DNA of 64,000 nucleotides, from contig JACJXV010000006.1 of assembly GCA_020636445.1 (NCBI GenBank), positions 1 to 64,000 on the forward strand, in the 5' to 3' direction. The notes beneath the pieces are model-generated. The model was given only the letters and a program-made list of their open reading frames with translations, was not told the DNA's origin and searched no databases. Numbering within the stretch: the first letter of the stretch is position 1; every line of letters starts with the position of its first letter. Source of the stretch: Lewinellaceae bacterium (GTDB lineage Bacteria; Bacteroidota; Bacteroidia; Chitinophagales; Saprospiraceae). The position numbers were made by a program, and so were the translations under genes. Below, piece after piece: positions 61,820-64,000 of the stretch.

Positions 61820-62653
61820 TTGAAATTGGAAACTTGCCCGCCTCCGGCGGGTCAGAAATTGGAAATCAGGGTGTACATACCGGTTTCCAATTTCTAATTT
61901 CTAATTTCTAATTTCTAATTTCTAATTTCTAATTAGGGGTGTAAAGAAAAATTAAACTGGACTTTAACCGTTTTTAAAAAACACATTCCAATATGAATTT
62001 CTTAGCCATATCGCGAGGCAGGTTTTGGCTTTTTAGCCTTATGGGAAGAAAAAATGATCACATACTGAATTGACCTCATTTAGGTGTACCTTCTTTTTTT
62101 CTTGGCAAAAAAAGAAGCAAAAAACCCAAGGCTGTTACCACTGGCGCTAAAATGAAGCGGCAATCAGGATAACATTTCAACCTTGGTGCAGCATTTTTTC
62201 TGGGCACTGCACTGCCGGAAAGAAACTCGCCTTACCCTGCGAATCATGATCTATCGTTTTGATTATCAAAATATTGTTTTTTGCTATTGATAATTGTCTC
62301 GGCTCAAACACCTTTCCGGCGGACGTTTCGTTGGCTTCTATATCTACTAAAGGCCGCTTCATTTCTTCACGCGCCACCGGTAAAGGCCGATTAAAAAAGT
62401 TATTAACCTGCATGACCGCTCAAATGGCTAAAGCCCAGCTTAGATTCCACGAAATTTCATTGAAATTATAGGGTAAATATTTTTCTTTACAGCCCTAATT
62501 TCTAATTTCTAATTTCCATAATACATTTTACTACCTGAACACCCTCGCTCCTCCCTGACAAATATCATTGATAAAGTCCTGCATTTAAGCTATCTAGTTT
62601 TAGCAGAATTCACCTCAAACCACCCGCAGTGTTCACGCTAAATCCTAACCACT
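61820..62653. other. Repeat-rich gap with possible decayed gene
   Basis: The longest non-array gap (834 bp). 61825-61935 holds a dispersed-repeat copy with a CCCGCC/GGCGGG hairpin and the heptamer run below. 62091-62116 is a TTCTTTTTTT/AAAAAAAGAA palindrome. A minus-strand ORF at 62177-62413 (78 residues, ending CPEKMLHQG) reads like ordinary protein but has no full-length gene context and may be a gene remnant. 62497-62515 has two or three further TTTCTAA copies. Confidence 0.5.
61891..61934. repeat. Heptanucleotide microsatellite TTTCTAA, about six copies
   Basis: TTTCTAA repeats without interruption for about 44 bp. Shorter runs of the same heptamer occur at 11962-11985 (reverse orientation), 62497-62515 and about 63400-63410. 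Confidence 0.85.
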
Positions 62654-63307
62654 ATGAAACTGCTGTGGTCCCATTCCAGCCGACGCGCTGTATCCTTGTT
62701 TCTCGCTGCTATTACGATGGTTTATTTGACGGGGTGTAACTCTTATCAGGTCCTTAAGAAGGAAGGAAATTATATAAAGAAAATAGAGTCTATGCAAGCG
62801 ACAAAAAAGTTGTTCTTGCATAACGGTAATGAGGTATTTCAAATTAAAAACTACACTGTTTTTAATAAAACCGATCTTCGACTAGAATTAGCCCATCCGG
62901 TGTGGGATACCATTACCGTGATTCAAAAGGCTAAAAAGTCAACAAACATGGCTGGGGTTTCCCAGGATATGGTTATCGATACAGTTACTTACCCCCCTTA
63001 CTATTACGCTAACCAAGATGGTTTTTTTCAAATTCAAGCAAAAGAGAAAGAAAAAATCCCCTACAGGAAGTATAGTTCAATTCTCAAGGAAGTTCATATC
63101 TATACCAACAGTTACTTGGCGTATCTGACAATAGGGGAAAATGTGTTATCGATTTACCAAGTTCAGCAAGTAAGGATCATTGAGGATGGTTCCGCAAAGT
63201 TAATAACTGCAACCATCGGAGTAGCGTTGCTAATATTACTGCTAACATCAATGGGCGACTATCCTGCAGGTTTAAGTTTTCCCTATGATTTTTTCTTACC
63301 TGGATAA
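62654..63307 (+). CDS. Lipoprotein of unknown function
   Basis: A 217-residue protein with a lipoprotein signal (YLTGC, Cys about 28). The mature part is mixed, with a repeated Lys-rich and aromatic pattern; a hydrophobic segment (about 183-200) near the C-terminus may be a second membrane contact. I recognise no family. It is flanked by dispersed-repeat DNA and its A+T-rich codon choice (many AAA, TTA and ATA codons) differs from nearby genes, which could point to recent acquisition. Confidence 0.6.
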   Translation: MKLLWSHSSRRAVSLFLAAITMVYLTGCNSYQVLKKEGNYIKKIESMQATKKLFLHNGNEVFQIKNYTVFNKTDLRLELAHPVWDTITVIQKAKKSTNMAGVSQDMVIDTVTYPPYYYANQDGFFQIQAKEKEKIPYRKYSSILKEVHIYTNSYLAYLTIGENVLSIYQVQQVRIIEDGSAKLITATIGVALLILLLTSMGDYPAGLSFPYDFFLPG

Positions 63308-63330
63308 CCAGGGAGAATTTTTAAAGGGAA

Positions 63331-63411
63331 ATCGGAAACTTGCCCCGACTGCTTCGAAGTCAGAAATCAGGGTATAACTTACTAGTTTCTAGTTTCCAAT
63401 TTCTAATTCCC
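63331..63411. repeat. Dispersed intergenic repeat, partial copy
   Basis: GGAAACTTGCCC near 63345, CAGAAATCAGGGT (about 63361-63373) and TTTCCAATTTCTAATT (about 63394-63409) match, in the same order, elements at 61825-61935. The middle differs. It lies between convergent genes. Confidence 0.6.
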
Positions 63412-63957
63412 CTACTGCAACATCTTCGCCAAATCCCGCTCCAGGGTGGTCTCAGGGTATTCGATGATGCGGCCCAATTCCTGGCCATTGCGGCGCACGA
63501 TGATGGTAGGTACCAGGGTCACGTCAAATTGTTCTTCTTCCGGCCCGGGCATGGCTTTCTCGCGGTCGAGCGCATACACCGTCAGCTTATCCTCCGGAAA
63601 TTTTACCTGATCGAGAATTTTGTAAAAAGGCGGTACGTTGGCCTGGCTATCCGAACACCAGGTACCGAGAAACATAACGATATCGACTCCCTCCCAGTTG
63701 AGACTTGCCAGGCGATTCGCATCAACGGTATATTCCTGGTAGGTAGCCGGAAACCAATCGGCGCCAATGATCTCTGCTAATCCCTGCCGGTTTACACGTC
63801 CCAGCAAAATATCCTCTCCTTCGGAAGAAACGGCTTTTTGGTTGATCATAGCTGCTTGCTTAGCCTGCCCGGTGGTTTTGGGGGAGCAGGCACTAAATCC
63901 CAGACTGAGGCTCAGTAAAAAGAAGAGCCCCCATACTTGTCGAAAAAATAGTTTCAT
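63412..63957 (-). CDS. Thioredoxin-fold lipoprotein with CxxS motif
   Basis: A 181-residue lipoprotein (SLGFSAC, Cys24). The thioredoxin-like domain (about 85-180) has GTWCSDSQANVPPFYKIL, in which the resolving Cys is Ser, and a cis-Pro in TLVPTIIVRRNG. This WCSDS form is common in small Bacteroidota thioredoxins and suggests a monothiol or reduced role. It is probably membrane-anchored in the periplasm. It runs toward the lipoprotein gene at 62654 in a convergent arrangement. Confidence 0.82.
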   Translation of the reverse strand: MKLFFRQVWGLFFLLSLSLGFSACSPKTTGQAKQAAMINQKAVSSEGEDILLGRVNRQGLAEIIGADWFPATYQEYTVDANRLASLNWEGVDIVMFLGTWCSDSQANVPPFYKILDQVKFPEDKLTVYALDREKAMPGPEEEQFDVTLVPTIIVRRNGQELGRIIEYPETTLERDLAKMLQ

Positions 63958-64000
63958 GGCGATCTGTTAATGGGTTAATGCTAAAATAGCAAGCCAAATA

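Overview
The window looks like chromosomal DNA of a member of the Bacteroidota, probably a Lewinella-like member of the Saprospiria (the class is an inference). The signs are: proteins ending in type IX secretion (T9SS) sorting domains (27828-29384, 38848-41991, 55849-56907); families typical of the phylum (DUF1800/DUF1501, DUF3857, DUF5522, DUF2256, DUF5777, DUF6580-like); -7 promoter elements of the form TAnnTTTG; and few clear Shine-Dalgarno sites. I saw no rRNA, tRNA, CRISPR array, phage or intact insertion sequence.

Layout. 1-2783 (minus): edge-truncated glycosyltransferase, cupin, M1 peptidase. 3003-4316 (plus): membrane protein, DUF5522 protein and a second membrane protein, followed by a probable minus-strand small RNA (about 4358-4467). 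4587-6422: an S46-peptidase-like protein that has lost its catalytic residues. 6429-7569: about six tandem copies of a 188-bp non-coding repeat. 7653-9566: dnaK with a candidate sigma-54 promoter and paired TGTCA/TGACA inverted repeats. 9745-18506: a lipoprotein, panB, mltG, two tandem DUF3857/transglutaminase-like proteins and ddl. 19225-25769 (minus): a five-gene alpha-glucoside operon (HAD/beta-phosphoglucomutase-like, GH65, lipoprotein, GH13, SLC45-like transporter).

26138-29384: DUF1800/DUF1501 pair, the second with a T9SS tail. 29611-32999 (minus): anmK, then a threonine-degradation pair (NAD-dependent threonine dehydrogenase-type epimerase plus kbl). 33089-37439: zinc-ribbon protein, a short DUF2256 gene, a cytochrome-oxidase-subunit-III-like protein, purL. 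37482-41991: TlpA-like lipoprotein and a large cohesin/dockerin T9SS protein. 42298-47288: a co-directional cluster of ECF sigma factor, single-TM/beta-barrel hybrid, three c-type heme proteins and a DUF5777 barrel. 47285-50517: TrmH-type methyltransferase and a BamA/TamA-type protein. 50663-59676 (minus): two class V PLP enzymes, glmM-like mutase, orphan HsdR-N nuclease domain, Omp28-like T9SS protein, tilS and lysC. 60152-63957: amidase, a repeat-rich gap and two lipoproteins.

Most of the window is ordinary housekeeping DNA. The stretches that repay a second look are the repeat array and its neighbours (4350-9740), the deviant active sites in the alpha-glucoside operon, the ECF/heme-lipoprotein cluster, and several families of hairpin repeats reused between genes. 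All statements rest on reading the sequence and on family knowledge; no search or alignment was run.
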